In this document: positions 44,133 through 51,748 of the stretch, piece after piece
Layout: the number at the start of each line of letters is the position of its first letter
How positions within the stretch are numbered: the stretch's first letter is position 1
Origin: Anaerolinea sp.
GTDB lineage: Bacteria; Chloroflexota; Limnocylindria; Limnocylindrales; CSP1-4
Assembly: GCA_013822395.1 (NCBI GenBank)
Contig: PNKK01000009.1
Location: 1-64,000 of the forward strand
Reading direction: 5' to 3'
DNA length: 64,000 nt
Made by a program: the position numbers and the translations under genes
Notes under the pieces: generated by a model
What the model was told of the DNA's origin: nothing
Seen by the model: the letters and a program-made list of their open reading frames with translations, nothing else
Database searches by the model: none

Positions 44133-45283
44133 CAGCGGCCTCCGCCTTCGCTGCCCGCCGCCCCGTGGCCCTCGTCGGCCGTCCCGTGGCCCTCGCCGGC
44201 CGTCCCGTGGTTCCCGCCGGCCGCCGCACGGTGGCCGCCGAGGCCCCAGGCGGGCGGCATCTCCGACGGCCAGTCCTCGGCGAAGACCCAGCGCATCGCG
44301 GTGGAGGGATCGGGATCCGGCTCGTGCTCCGCATGCTCCGTCGCCGCATCCACCTCGGCCTTGATCTCCGCGGCGATTCCGGTCTCGATCTCGTCCGTGA
44401 GGACGGCGGCATCTCGCAGCTCGTCGCGGAAGCGCGGCAGGGCATCGTGCGTCCTCAGCTCGGCCAGCTCATGCTCGGGACGGTATTTCGTCTGCTGGTC
44501 GTCAGATGAGTGCGCTGTCAGGCGGATGACCTTGGCCTCGATCAGCGTCGGGCCGTCACCGCGCCGCGCGCGATCCACCGCTGTCTTCGAGGCGCGGTAG
44601 CAGGCCAGGACATCGGAGCCGTCCACGATCACGCCGGGGATCCCATAGCCGGCGGCGCGATCCGCCACGTTCTCCAGGGCCAACTGCTTCGAGGTCGGGA
44701 CGCTGATCGCGTAGCCGTTGTTCTCGACGACCAGGATGAACGGCAGCCTGTGGATGGCGGCGAAATTCAGTCCCTCGTGGACGTCGCCCTGGTTGGAGCT
44801 CCCCTCGCCCATCGACGTCAGCGCGACCTGCCCTGTCCGGCGGATCTTCGCCGCCAGCGCGATTCCCACTGCGTGGAGCATCTGGGTGGCCACGGGCGAC
44901 GACAGCGACAGCAGGTTGTTCTCGGCGTTGCCGTAGTGGCCTGGCATCTGACGCCCGCCGGACGACGGGTCGCTCGCCTTGGCGTACTGGGCCATCAGAA
45001 TGTCCTGGGCCGTCATCCCGAACGCCAGGCAGGTCGCGATCGAGCGGTAGAAGGGCGCGATCCAGTCCTTCTTGCGCTCCAGCGGCCAGGCGAGTCCCAC
45101 CTGGGCCCCCTCGTGGCCCTGCCCCGAGATCACGAATGGGATGCGCCCGGCCCGGTTGAGGATCCATATCCGCTCGTCGACAGCACGCGCCAGGGCGACG
45201 GTCCGGTACATCGCGATCAGGTCGGCGTCGGTCAGGCCGACCGACGCCGCCAGGTCCGATCGGGTCTTGCGGGTCACCGCCAT
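44132..45283 (-). CDS. 2-oxoacid dehydrogenase E1 alpha subunit
   Basis: A 383-residue E1 alpha with the thiamin diphosphate motif GEGSSNQGDVHEGLNFAA-x-ENNGYAIS and the phosphorylation-loop region RLTAHSSDDQQTKYR typical of branched-chain type enzymes. This loop and the overall split organisation favour a branched-chain 2-oxoacid dehydrogenase, but pyruvate specificity cannot be excluded. The C-terminal tail carries a heptapeptide repeated three times (GHGTAGE-like), absent from the family and matching a 21-bp DNA repeat at 44165-44227. Confidence 0.92.
   Translation of the reverse strand: MAVTRKTRSDLAASVGLTDADLIAMYRTVALARAVDERIWILNRAGRIPFVISGQGHEGAQVGLAWPLERKKDWIAPFYRSIATCLAFGMTAQDILMAQYAKASDPSSGGRQMPGHYGNAENNLLSLSSPVATQMLHAVGIALAAKIRRTGQVALTSMGEGSSNQGDVHEGLNFAAIHRLPFILVVENNGYAISVPTSKQLALENVADRAAGYGIPGVIVDGSDVLACYRASKTAVDRARRGDGPTLIEAKVIRLTAHSSDDQQTKYRPEHELAELRTHDALPRFRDELRDAAVLTDEIETGIAAEIKAEVDAATEHAEHEPDPDPSTAMRWVFAEDWPSEMPPAWGLGGHRAAAGGNHGTAGEGHGTADEGHGAAGSEGGGR
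44165..44227 (-). repeat. 21-bp in-frame tandem repeat x3 in the E1 alpha tail
   Basis: Three consecutive 21-bp units built on GTGGCCCTCGTCGGCCGTCC (plus strand), encoding NHGTAGE, GHGTADE and GHGAAGS. Copies one and two differ at one base; the third is more diverged. Confidence 0.85.
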
Positions 45284-45304
45284 CGGCCGATGCGTGCCTC
45301 CGAG

Positions 45305-45358
45305 GTCAGAAGTTGATCGATTGTCAGAAGTTGATCGATTGTCAGAAGTTGATCGATC
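45305..45358 (-). repeat. 18-bp tandem repeat x3 duplicating the lpd stop region
   Basis: Three copies of GTCAGAAGTTGATCGATT (third copy ends C). On the minus strand the first is the true 3' end of lpd, encoding SINF plus TGA; the next two repeat QSINF plus TGA in the same frame (period six codons). Confidence 0.93.
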
Positions 45359-46784
45359 GTCCGTCGACCGCCATCGCCGCCTCGCCGACGATCTCGGCGA
45401 AGGTGGGATGGGCGTGGGTCGTGGCGCCGATCTCCCATGGCGTGGCGTCGAGCTGGAAGGCCAGCGACGCCTCGGCCACGAGGTCGGTCGCGTGGGGACC
45501 CACGAGGTGGATTCCGAGCGTGTCGCCCGTCTCGCGATGGCCGATCACCTTGGCGAACCCTTCGTATTCACCCCCGATGATCGCCTTGGCGACCGCCTGG
45601 AACGGAACCTTGCCGACCTTGTAGGGGATGCCGCGCTCCTCGCATTGCTGCTCGGTGAGCCCGATCGAGGCGATCTCCGGGCGGCAGTACGTCGCCCGCG
45701 GCTGCGCGACGTAGTCGATCGGATGGACGTCCGTATCGCCGGCGATCACGTGGGCCGCGACGATCCCCTCGTGCGCGGCGGTGTGCGCCAAGAGCAGGCC
45801 GCCGACGATGTCGCCGATCGCATAGAGGTGCGGCTCGCGGGTTCGCATCCGGCCGTCCACTTTGATGAAGCCGCGGTCGAGCTCGGCCTTCGTCGTCTCG
45901 AGGCCGATCTCCTCGACGTTCGGGGCGCGGCCTGTCGCGACGAGTAGAAGCTCGGCAGCGATGGTCGTCGCTTCCTTGCCCTCCGGGCCGACGGTGAGAC
46001 CGACACCATCGTTGCCTACCTGCACCGAGGCTGCATCGAGCCGCGCGTTCGTCATGACCGTGATGCCTCGCCGGGTGAAACTCCGCTCCAGGAGCTGGCT
46101 GACCTCGCGGTCCTCGGCCGGCACGATCGTCGGGAGGTATTCGAGGAGGGTGACCTTGACGCCGAGGTCGTGGTACATCGAGGCGAACTCCACGCCGACG
46201 GCCCCCGCGCCGACGACGATCACGTCCTTCGGCAACGCGTCCGCGCGGAGGACCTCGTCCGAGGTCACGATCCGACGCCCGTCCGGCACGAGCCCCGGAA
46301 GCGACTTCACCCTCGAACCGGTGGCGAGGATCACGTCCGTGCCCCGGAGCACCCGCTCCCCGCCCGCACCGGGCGTCCCGTCCTCGCCGTGCATCTGGAT
46401 GCGGACCGTGGTTGGGCCGTCGAGCCGGCCGCGACCCCCGATCCAGGTGACCTTGTTCTTGTCGACGAGCGTCTTGAGGCCCGTCCACATTCGCTTCACG
46501 ACCTGGTCGCGGCGGGCGGCCATTCTCGCGTAGTCCACGACGGCATCGCCGGGAAGATCGATCCCGAAGTCCTTCGCGTGCCGGATCCGCTCGGCGAAGG
46601 CCGCCGACTCCAGGAGCGCCTTGGTCGGGATGCAGCCCCGATGGAGGCAGGTCCCCCCGATCTTGTCCTCGTCGACGAGGGCGACCTTGAGGCCGAGCTG
46701 GGCGGCGCGGAACGCCGCGCTGTAGCCCCCCGTCCCGGCGCCGAGAACGACGAGATCGAAGTCGTTGGACGAGCCGACGGCCAT
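45342..46784 (-). CDS. lpd: Dihydrolipoamide dehydrogenase (E3)
   Basis: A 480-residue flavoprotein disulfide reductase: FAD motif VVLGAGTGGYSAA, redox disulfide GGTCLHRGCIPTK (C46, C51), NAD motif VIVVGAGAVGVEFASMY, a second FAD motif LYAIGDIVGG and the active-site His in HAHPTFAEIVGEA. ATG 46784 is the family start; an upstream extension is Arg/Pro-rich. Reoxidises dihydrolipoamide on the E2 protein with NAD+. Promoter-proximal gene of the E3-E1 alpha-E1 beta run. Confidence 0.96.
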   Translation of the reverse strand: MAVGSSNDFDLVVLGAGTGGYSAAFRAAQLGLKVALVDEDKIGGTCLHRGCIPTKALLESAAFAERIRHAKDFGIDLPGDAVVDYARMAARRDQVVKRMWTGLKTLVDKNKVTWIGGRGRLDGPTTVRIQMHGEDGTPGAGGERVLRGTDVILATGSRVKSLPGLVPDGRRIVTSDEVLRADALPKDVIVVGAGAVGVEFASMYHDLGVKVTLLEYLPTIVPAEDREVSQLLERSFTRRGITVMTNARLDAASVQVGNDGVGLTVGPEGKEATTIAAELLLVATGRAPNVEEIGLETTKAELDRGFIKVDGRMRTREPHLYAIGDIVGGLLLAHTAAHEGIVAAHVIAGDTDVHPIDYVAQPRATYCRPEIASIGLTEQQCEERGIPYKVGKVPFQAVAKAIIGGEYEGFAKVIGHRETGDTLGIHLVGPHATDLVAEASLAFQLDATPWEIGATTHAHPTFAEIVGEAAMAVDGRSINF

Positions 46785-47277
46785 GGTCAGGCGGCCTCCA
46801 GAACGGTCAGGGAGCGTCCCGCGCCGGCGGCGGCGAGGCGCGCCCGGGAGGCCCGGCGGGGCGGGTGGATCATCGGGGCCGATGGTACGCGCGAGGTCCC
46901 GACGGGCGCAACCGGTGCGTCGCGCCTGTGTGGACGGCCTGCTCATGTTGCGCCACGCGCTCCGGCTTCGCCGCGGTGCGCCGCCCCGGGCCGTCGCTTG
47001 CGCCGCCCCGGCCCGTCGCTTGCGCCGTAGTCAACGATTCATGCACCCGATGTCGTCGCTGTGCGCCTCGGGCAATCTCGCGACCGGATAGGGCTCCACG
47101 GGGGGCCGATTGCCGTCGCGGCTGTGTCCGCTGGACAATTCGCCGACGATCCGGCGCGGAATCGTTGACCGGCAGGCAATCGGCTGAGGAAGCCGGCAGG
47201 CAGGGCCAATCCGAGCGCGGCCGATGCTAGACTCGGAGCACGGCGGGCCGGCTCGGCCCCCAGGTGGAAGGAACACC
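46785..47277. other. Divergent intergenic region, 493 bp
   Basis: Lies between lpd (minus) and plsY (plus) and must hold both promoters. It contains a 22-bp near-perfect tandem duplication at 46978-47021. Open frames here look like chance. Confidence 0.4.
46978..47021. repeat. 22-bp tandem repeat x2
   Basis: Two adjacent 22-bp units (GCGCCGCCCCGG, a variable base, CCGTCGCTT) that differ at one position, followed by a partial third unit. Confidence 0.8.
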
Positions 47278-47931
47278 GTGGACGCGACCATCCTTCGCGT
47301 GCTGCTCGTGATCTCGGCCTACCTGTCCGGGTCCATCCCGGTCGGCGTCATCGTCGCGCGGCTGTCGGGCGGCCCGGACCCTCGCTCGATCGGCTCGGGA
47401 CGGACCGGCGGCACGAACGCCCTCCGCGCCCTCGGCCGGCGGTGGGCCGCTCTTGTGGTTGCCGGCGACCTGGCGAAGGGCGCGATCCCGGTGCTCGCGG
47501 CCAGGCTCCTGACCGACGGCGATCCGGGCATCGAAGTCCTGACCGCCTTCGCCGCCGTGGTCGGCAGCTCGCGGTCCGCCTTCCTGCGGTTCGGCGGAGG
47601 TCGCGGCGTCGGGACGGGCGTGGGCACGATGCTCGTGATCCAGCCGATCGCCGTGGTCATCGCCGCGCCGGTCTTCTTCCTGGCGATCGTCATCACCCGC
47701 TACGTCTCGCTGGGATCGCTCCTGGGGTCGGCGGCGATCCTCCCCGCGATGCTCCTCATCTGGGCTGTGGCGTCGGGGGCCGTCCCGCCGGCCTATCTCG
47801 CCTGGGCGGTGGTGGGTCCGGCGCTCATCTGGCTGGCCCACGCCGACAACATCAACCGCCTGCTCCACGGTACCGAGCGCAAGTTCGACCTGGGGTTGCT
47901 CGGCGGGCGGCGGGGCGGAGGCGCCGCGTAG
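47278..47931 (+). CDS. plsY: PlsY-like acyl-phosphate glycerol-3-phosphate acyltransferase
   Basis: A 217-residue membrane protein with the PlsY layout. GTG 47278 follows a GGAAGGA site. Motif 1 reads SGSIPVG. Motif 2 reads GSGRTGGTN where the family has GSGNxGATN. The DLAKG motif is intact. Motif 3 reads FGGGRGVGTG, with Arg for the usual Lys. The fold and order match, but two active-site motifs are altered, so either activity is modified or this is a divergent paralogue. The normal role is the first acyl transfer in phospholipid synthesis at the membrane. Confidence 0.8.
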   Translation: MDATILRVLLVISAYLSGSIPVGVIVARLSGGPDPRSIGSGRTGGTNALRALGRRWAALVVAGDLAKGAIPVLAARLLTDGDPGIEVLTAFAAVVGSSRSAFLRFGGGRGVGTGVGTMLVIQPIAVVIAAPVFFLAIVITRYVSLGSLLGSAAILPAMLLIWAVASGAVPPAYLAWAVVGPALIWLAHADNINRLLHGTERKFDLGLLGGRRGGGAA

Positions 47932-48069
47932 GGCGGTCCGTACGATCCGCGTGTTGGCGGGTGGCAGCTGGCGGGTGGCGAGCATCCGGCCCGAGCCTCG
48001 CGTATCTCGACGCCCGGCCCGCTCGGAGTTGAGCGAGAGCGGGCTTGGCGTGCCGGGCTCGGAATCGCC

Positions 48070-48435
48070 TCAACGACGGCTGCGCGCCGCGATCTCCTCG
48101 ATCCGCACTTGGACGATCCTCTTCACGAGCGCGCCGGGGAGCGGCTCGTCTGCGGAGAAGCGGATCGTTCCCTTCCCGGTGAAGTAGGGCTTCAGCTCTT
48201 CCCCGAGTGCCTCGCGCACCGCCTCGCTTGCCGGAAAGAGACTGCAGTGGTTCCTGAACGCTGCGTAGGAGACGAGGAATCGACCGTTCAGCTTGAACGC
48301 CGGCATCCCGTAGCTGATCGCCTCTGTCACCCCGGGCGCGGCGGCCTTGATCGTCTTCCGAAGCATCCCCAGAGCGACGCGCTGTCTCTCTGGCAGGGCG
48401 ACCAGGTACTCCTCGACGCTGGCTGGTGCAGCCAT
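48070..48435 (-). CDS. DUF1801 (YdhG-like) protein
   Basis: A 121-residue DUF1801 protein: SVEEYLVALPERQRVALGML, EAISYGMPAFKLNGRFLVSYAAF, then the C-terminal GKGTIRFSADEPLPGALVKRIV. ATG 48435 has GGAGG at a nine-base distance; ATG 48444 is too close to it. B. subtilis members (YdhG/Fra) are implicated in iron handling. Standalone gene. Confidence 0.9.
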   Translation of the reverse strand: MAAPASVEEYLVALPERQRVALGMLRKTIKAAAPGVTEAISYGMPAFKLNGRFLVSYAAFRNHCSLFPASEAVREALGEELKPYFTGKGTIRFSADEPLPGALVKRIVQVRIEEIAARSRR

Positions 48436-48688
48436 CAAGCTCATCCTCCACGTGACATCGATGCGATCATCCCAGACCGCTGCGCGGTGAGAGGGAGCTC
48501 TGGCTGGCAGCCAGAGCGACGTCTTGAATGAGCCGAGCGTGGAGCCGAGGTGGTCTCAGGCGCGGCCTCAGCAGTGGCGGCGCGCCGTGGGCATTGCGGG
48601 AGTGGGTGCCCGGACTGGCGGGTGCCGCCGCATCCAGCGGTCCCGCATACCGGGTCCGCAGAATGCGGAGCGGCGTATCATCCTCCCC

Positions 48689-49852
48689 GTGGCGAACCCG
48701 TTCTCATTCGGCAGCCCCGTTCGCGGCGACCAGTTCGGCGATCGCGAGACGGAGACGCGATTCCTCGTCCGGCGAATGACCGGCGGCCAGAACGTCGTCC
48801 TCACCTCGCCGCGTCGGTACGGCAAGACGTCGCTCCTGCTCCGGGCCGTCGAGGAAGCGCGGCGCAACCACGGGGCCCGGGTCGGGGTTGCGAGCCTCCT
48901 GCGCTGCTCGAGTCGGCGCGAGGTGGCCGAGGAGACCACGAGAGCGGTCGTCGACGGGGCGCTTGGCTGGATGGTCGGCACCGCCGAGCAGATCAGCGAT
49001 CGACTCCGTCGGTTGCCTCGTGTCATGCCGACGCTCGAACATGAGGGTTGGCGTTTCTCGCTTGGGCCGGGTGGTCAGGAGCAGGACTTCCTCGCCGACA
49101 TCCGCCGGCCGATCGACCTCCTTGCCGACTCGGCCCGGGACGGCCGCCCGGTCTGTCTGGTGCTGGACGAGTTCCAGCAGGTGGCCGAGATCGATGAGCA
49201 CCTGGGCGGCTTCTGGAAGACGGTGATCGACGATCTGCCCGGGGTGAGCCTCGTCTTCTCGGGCTCACGGCGGCACATGATGGAGCGACTCTTTGTCGGC
49301 ACGGGGGCCGCTCTCAAGAACGCAGCCGAGCCGATGAGCCTCGAGGTCATTCCGGAAAGCGACCTCGTGCCGTTCCTGCGAGCACGAATGGCGTCTGCTG
49401 GTCGGGAGTTGACCGAGTCGGCGGCGCAATTGATCTACCGGCTGGTCCGAGGGATCCCTCACTTTGTCCAGCTCTTGGCGGCAGCAGCCTATGACGACGA
49501 CGTCGAGCTCGTCGATGAGGCCGTCGTGCGCAGCGCCATGGTTCAAGTCCTGACGCGTCAGCGCGCCGACCTGGCTGCCCGGTACGAGGCGTTGCCGACG
49601 AATCAGCGCAAGCTTCTGCGCGAGCTCTCACGCGAGCCCGGGCGGGACATCCTCTCCGCACGCTGGCTCCTGAGAAGTGACCTGGCGAAGACGAGTGCCG
49701 AACGGGCGCGAGACGCCTTGCGCGACGCAGAGCTCATCGAGCTCGATGGGACGGTCGGCTGGCGCGTAGCGGACCCTATCTTCGAGCGCTGGCTCCGCCA
49801 CGGGCTCGATCTCGACCTGGGCGAGTCGATCGACCCTTCTTCGATCGGTTGA
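48689..49852 (+). CDS. Archaeal-type (MNS/ATPase_2) AAA+ ATPase
   Basis: A 387-residue STAND-like ATPase: FGDRETETRFLVRRM, Walker A TSPRRYGKTSL, Walker B CLVLDEFQQVAE, sensor LVFSGSRRHMMERLF, then a helical domain and a C-terminal winged helix (NQRKLLRELSREPGRDILS). GTG 48689 begins the conserved VANPFSFG segment. Such ATPases occur widely in archaea and deep-branching bacteria, often paired with nucleases; here there is no such partner. Role unknown. Confidence 0.85.
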   Translation: MANPFSFGSPVRGDQFGDRETETRFLVRRMTGGQNVVLTSPRRYGKTSLLLRAVEEARRNHGARVGVASLLRCSSRREVAEETTRAVVDGALGWMVGTAEQISDRLRRLPRVMPTLEHEGWRFSLGPGGQEQDFLADIRRPIDLLADSARDGRPVCLVLDEFQQVAEIDEHLGGFWKTVIDDLPGVSLVFSGSRRHMMERLFVGTGAALKNAAEPMSLEVIPESDLVPFLRARMASAGRELTESAAQLIYRLVRGIPHFVQLLAAAAYDDDVELVDEAVVRSAMVQVLTRQRADLAARYEALPTNQRKLLRELSREPGRDILSARWLLRSDLAKTSAERARDALRDAELIELDGTVGWRVADPIFERWLRHGLDLDLGESIDPSSIG

Positions 49853-49855
49853 CTG

Positions 49856-49893
49856 CCGGGTCGAGTGGCCTCCACCGGGTCGAGTGGCCTCCA
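49856..49893. repeat. 19-bp perfect tandem repeat x2 just after a stop codon
   Basis: Two adjacent copies of CCGGGTCGAGTGGCCTCCA, starting three bases after the TGA of the ATPase gene. Confidence 0.9.
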
Positions 49894-50011
49894 CGGACTC
49901 GGGCGTCGAGTCGCCGGGGAATCGAACGACCCGGGCCGGCTGACTGCCCGGGTCGTCACTGGACTCAGATTCCGTGCGGATCCCCGATGGAGCCGCGTGC
50001 CGAGAGGAGAG

Positions 50012-50410
50012 CTAGCCCCGCATCGTCCGGAAACAATCGGAGCAGTAGACGGGCTTGCCACTCGTCGGGCGGAACGGGACCTTCGCCTCGTTGCCGCAGT
50101 TCGAGCAGGTTGCCGCGAACATCTCCCGGGTGCCACGATCGCGACCGCCGCCGTAGCCGCCGCCACCACCGTAGCCACCCGCGCTGTAGCTGCCGCCGGC
50201 GCTGTAACCGCCGCCGGACGAGCCGTAGTCGCTGCTGCCCGAGCCGTAGCCCGCGCCGCTCGACCCGCGGGCAGCCTTGCGGCTGGCCCGACAGGACGGG
50301 CAGCGGCGCGGCTCGGTGAAGCCGCGCTGCGCGTAAAAGTCCTGCTCGGACGCGGTGAAGACGAACTCCTGTCCGCAGTCCGCGCAGGTCAGATTCTTGT
50401 CGCTGTACAA
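50012..50410 (-). CDS. Double zinc-ribbon protein with Gly/Ser/Tyr linker
   Basis: A 132-residue protein: an N-terminal zinc ribbon (CADC at 9/12, CPSC at 37/40), a flexible GGYSAGGS-type linker of about 45 residues, and a C-terminal ribbon (CSNCGNEAKVPFRP, then YCSDCF). The start is a TTG at 50410 with AGGAG five bases upstream. Zinc-ribbon proteins of this type are common in Chloroflexota and related phyla; function unknown, a nucleic acid-binding role is likely. Confidence 0.85.
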   Translation of the reverse strand: MYSDKNLTCADCGQEFVFTASEQDFYAQRGFTEPRRCPSCRASRKAARGSSGAGYGSGSSDYGSSGGGYSAGGSYSAGGYGGGGGYGGGRDRGTREMFAATCSNCGNEAKVPFRPTSGKPVYCSDCFRTMRG

Positions 50411-50613
50411 AAGAACTCCTCTCGGTAGCCGCCGCCGATCCCGCGCTCGGGTTCTCGCGTCAGCCGTGAGAGGAGTCCGGTTCGTGGTCGTCTACGCGTA
50501 TGCAGTCGCGACCGGTGCCGCGACATTGGGCGACGCGCAGCATACGCGCTATCCCGAAACCTGCCTAGCCCCGAATTCGAGCGCACAAGATGCCCCACAC
50601 TCGCCTGAAAATA

Positions 50614-50644
50614 GGCTATTGACATTAGCCATGAAGGCTATAGT
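50614..50644 (+). promoter_or_regulatory. Candidate promoter/operator of the DUF4260-tetR operon
   Basis: An AT-rich stretch containing TTGACA (50619-50624) and TATAGT (50639-50644), with a 14-base spacer that is short for a sigma-70 promoter. Overlaid are alternating GGCTA / TAGCC / GGCTA arms that make two nested inverted repeats, including the perfect TAGCC-N5-GGCTA at 50626-50640. This fits a site bound by the TetR protein encoded downstream. Confidence 0.5.
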
Positions 50645-50669
50645 GTGTAGCAATCGAGCACACGAGCGA

Positions 50670-50750
50670 ATGGAGCACACCATGACCGCGACCGCCACCG
50701 CCCTGCCGGCCATCGCCCTGCCCCGACAAGCACCGGCGCCCCGGGCATGA
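50670..50750 (+). CDS. Short leader peptide overlapping the DUF4260 gene
   Basis: A 26-codon frame rich in Ala, Thr and Pro whose TGA overlaps the next ATG (ATGA). ATG 50682 is an alternative start. Position suggests translational coupling; it could also be chance. Confidence 0.4.
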   Translation: MEHTMTATATALPAIALPRQAPAPRA

Positions 50751-51121
50751 CCGATGGAGCGGTCCGGACCTGGCTCCGCCTCGAGGGTGTCGCCGCGTTC
50801 GCCGCCGGCCTCGCACTCTTCGGCGCGAGCGGTGGGAACTGGCTGTTCATCGTGCCCTTGATCCTGCTGCCGGACATCTCGGCCGTCGGCTTCCTCGCCA
50901 GTCCGAGGGTCGGCACCTTCACCTACAACCTGTTCCACAACTGGGTGCCGGGCATCGTGACCCTCGGCGTCGGGGTGTGGCTCGAATCGCCGGCGGTCCT
51001 GCTGGCTGCTGCCATTCTGATCGCCCATGTCGGCATGGATCGGGCCGTCGGTTACGGCCTGAAGCTGCCGGGCTCATTCCACGACACCCACCTCGGTCGG
51101 ATAGGCCGCGCAAAGGCGTGA
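50747..51121 (+). CDS. DUF4260 membrane protein
   Basis: A 124-residue protein with four predicted helices (AAFAAGLALFGAS, LFIVPLILLPDISAVGFL, TLGVGVWL, VLLAAAILIAHVGMDRAVGYGLK). The pattern and the FHDTHLGRIGR C-terminus match DUF4260. It is coupled to the tetR gene by a GTGA overlap, as often seen for this family. Small-molecule transport or tolerance is a guess only. Confidence 0.88.
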   Translation: MTDGAVRTWLRLEGVAAFAAGLALFGASGGNWLFIVPLILLPDISAVGFLASPRVGTFTYNLFHNWVPGIVTLGVGVWLESPAVLLAAAILIAHVGMDRAVGYGLKLPGSFHDTHLGRIGRAKA

Positions 51122-51732
51122 GTCCCGCTCGCGCCCGCACCTCCCACGACCAAATCGTCGCCGCCGGCCGAGAGCTTCTCGAGGCCGGCGGCCTCGACGC
51201 GGTCTCGATGCTGGCAGTTGCCGAGCGTGTGGGCGTTCGGGCTCCGTCGCTCTACAAGCGCTTTGCCGACCGAGGCGCTCTGATCGCGGCGATCGGGGCC
51301 GCGGCGCTGGAGGATCTCGGTCGGCGGCTCCTGCCGCTGACCCAGGACCCGGACCCCGCGGCTGGTCTTCGCGGGATCGCGGCGGCCTTTCGTGCGTTCG
51401 CGCATCGCAATCCTCATGCGTACGAGCTCCTGTTCATGAACTTGCCGCCTGGGTCTCGCCCGCCTGCCGAGCTCAACGCTCTGGCGTCCGCTCCACTCCT
51501 GCAGGTGGCACAACGGCTCGTTGGATCGGAGCGCGCGCTCGAGGCCGCCCGCCTCGTAACGGCGTTCGCCCATGGCTTCGTGTCGATGGAGATCACCGGC
51601 GCGTTTCGACTGGGTGGTGATGTCGACGAGGCTTACCGCTATGGCGTTGACGTGCTGGTGGACGCATTGACCGCTGCCCGGGCGGATAGGTTGCCTCGCA
51701 CAATCGAGCCTAACGAAGCCCCGCCGCCCTGA
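51118..51732 (+). CDS. TetR-family transcriptional regulator
   Basis: A 204-residue TetR protein: N-terminal HTH (DQIVAAGRELLEAGGLDAVSM, then VAERVGVRAPSLYKRFADR) and a helical ligand domain with the TetR_C_33-like pattern (FRAFAHRNPHAYELLF). The GTG at 51118 overlaps the DUF4260 stop. It likely controls its own operon through the inverted repeats at 50614-50644. Confidence 0.92.
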   Translation: MSPARARTSHDQIVAAGRELLEAGGLDAVSMLAVAERVGVRAPSLYKRFADRGALIAAIGAAALEDLGRRLLPLTQDPDPAAGLRGIAAAFRAFAHRNPHAYELLFMNLPPGSRPPAELNALASAPLLQVAQRLVGSERALEAARLVTAFAHGFVSMEITGAFRLGGDVDEAYRYGVDVLVDALTAARADRLPRTIEPNEAPPP

Positions 51733-51748
51733 ACTGAATCAGTACGTC

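Noticed and set aside
50619-50644. Sigma-70 promoter TTGACA / TATAGT
   Set aside because: The 14-base spacer is too short for a standard promoter; kept only as part of a candidate regulatory region.
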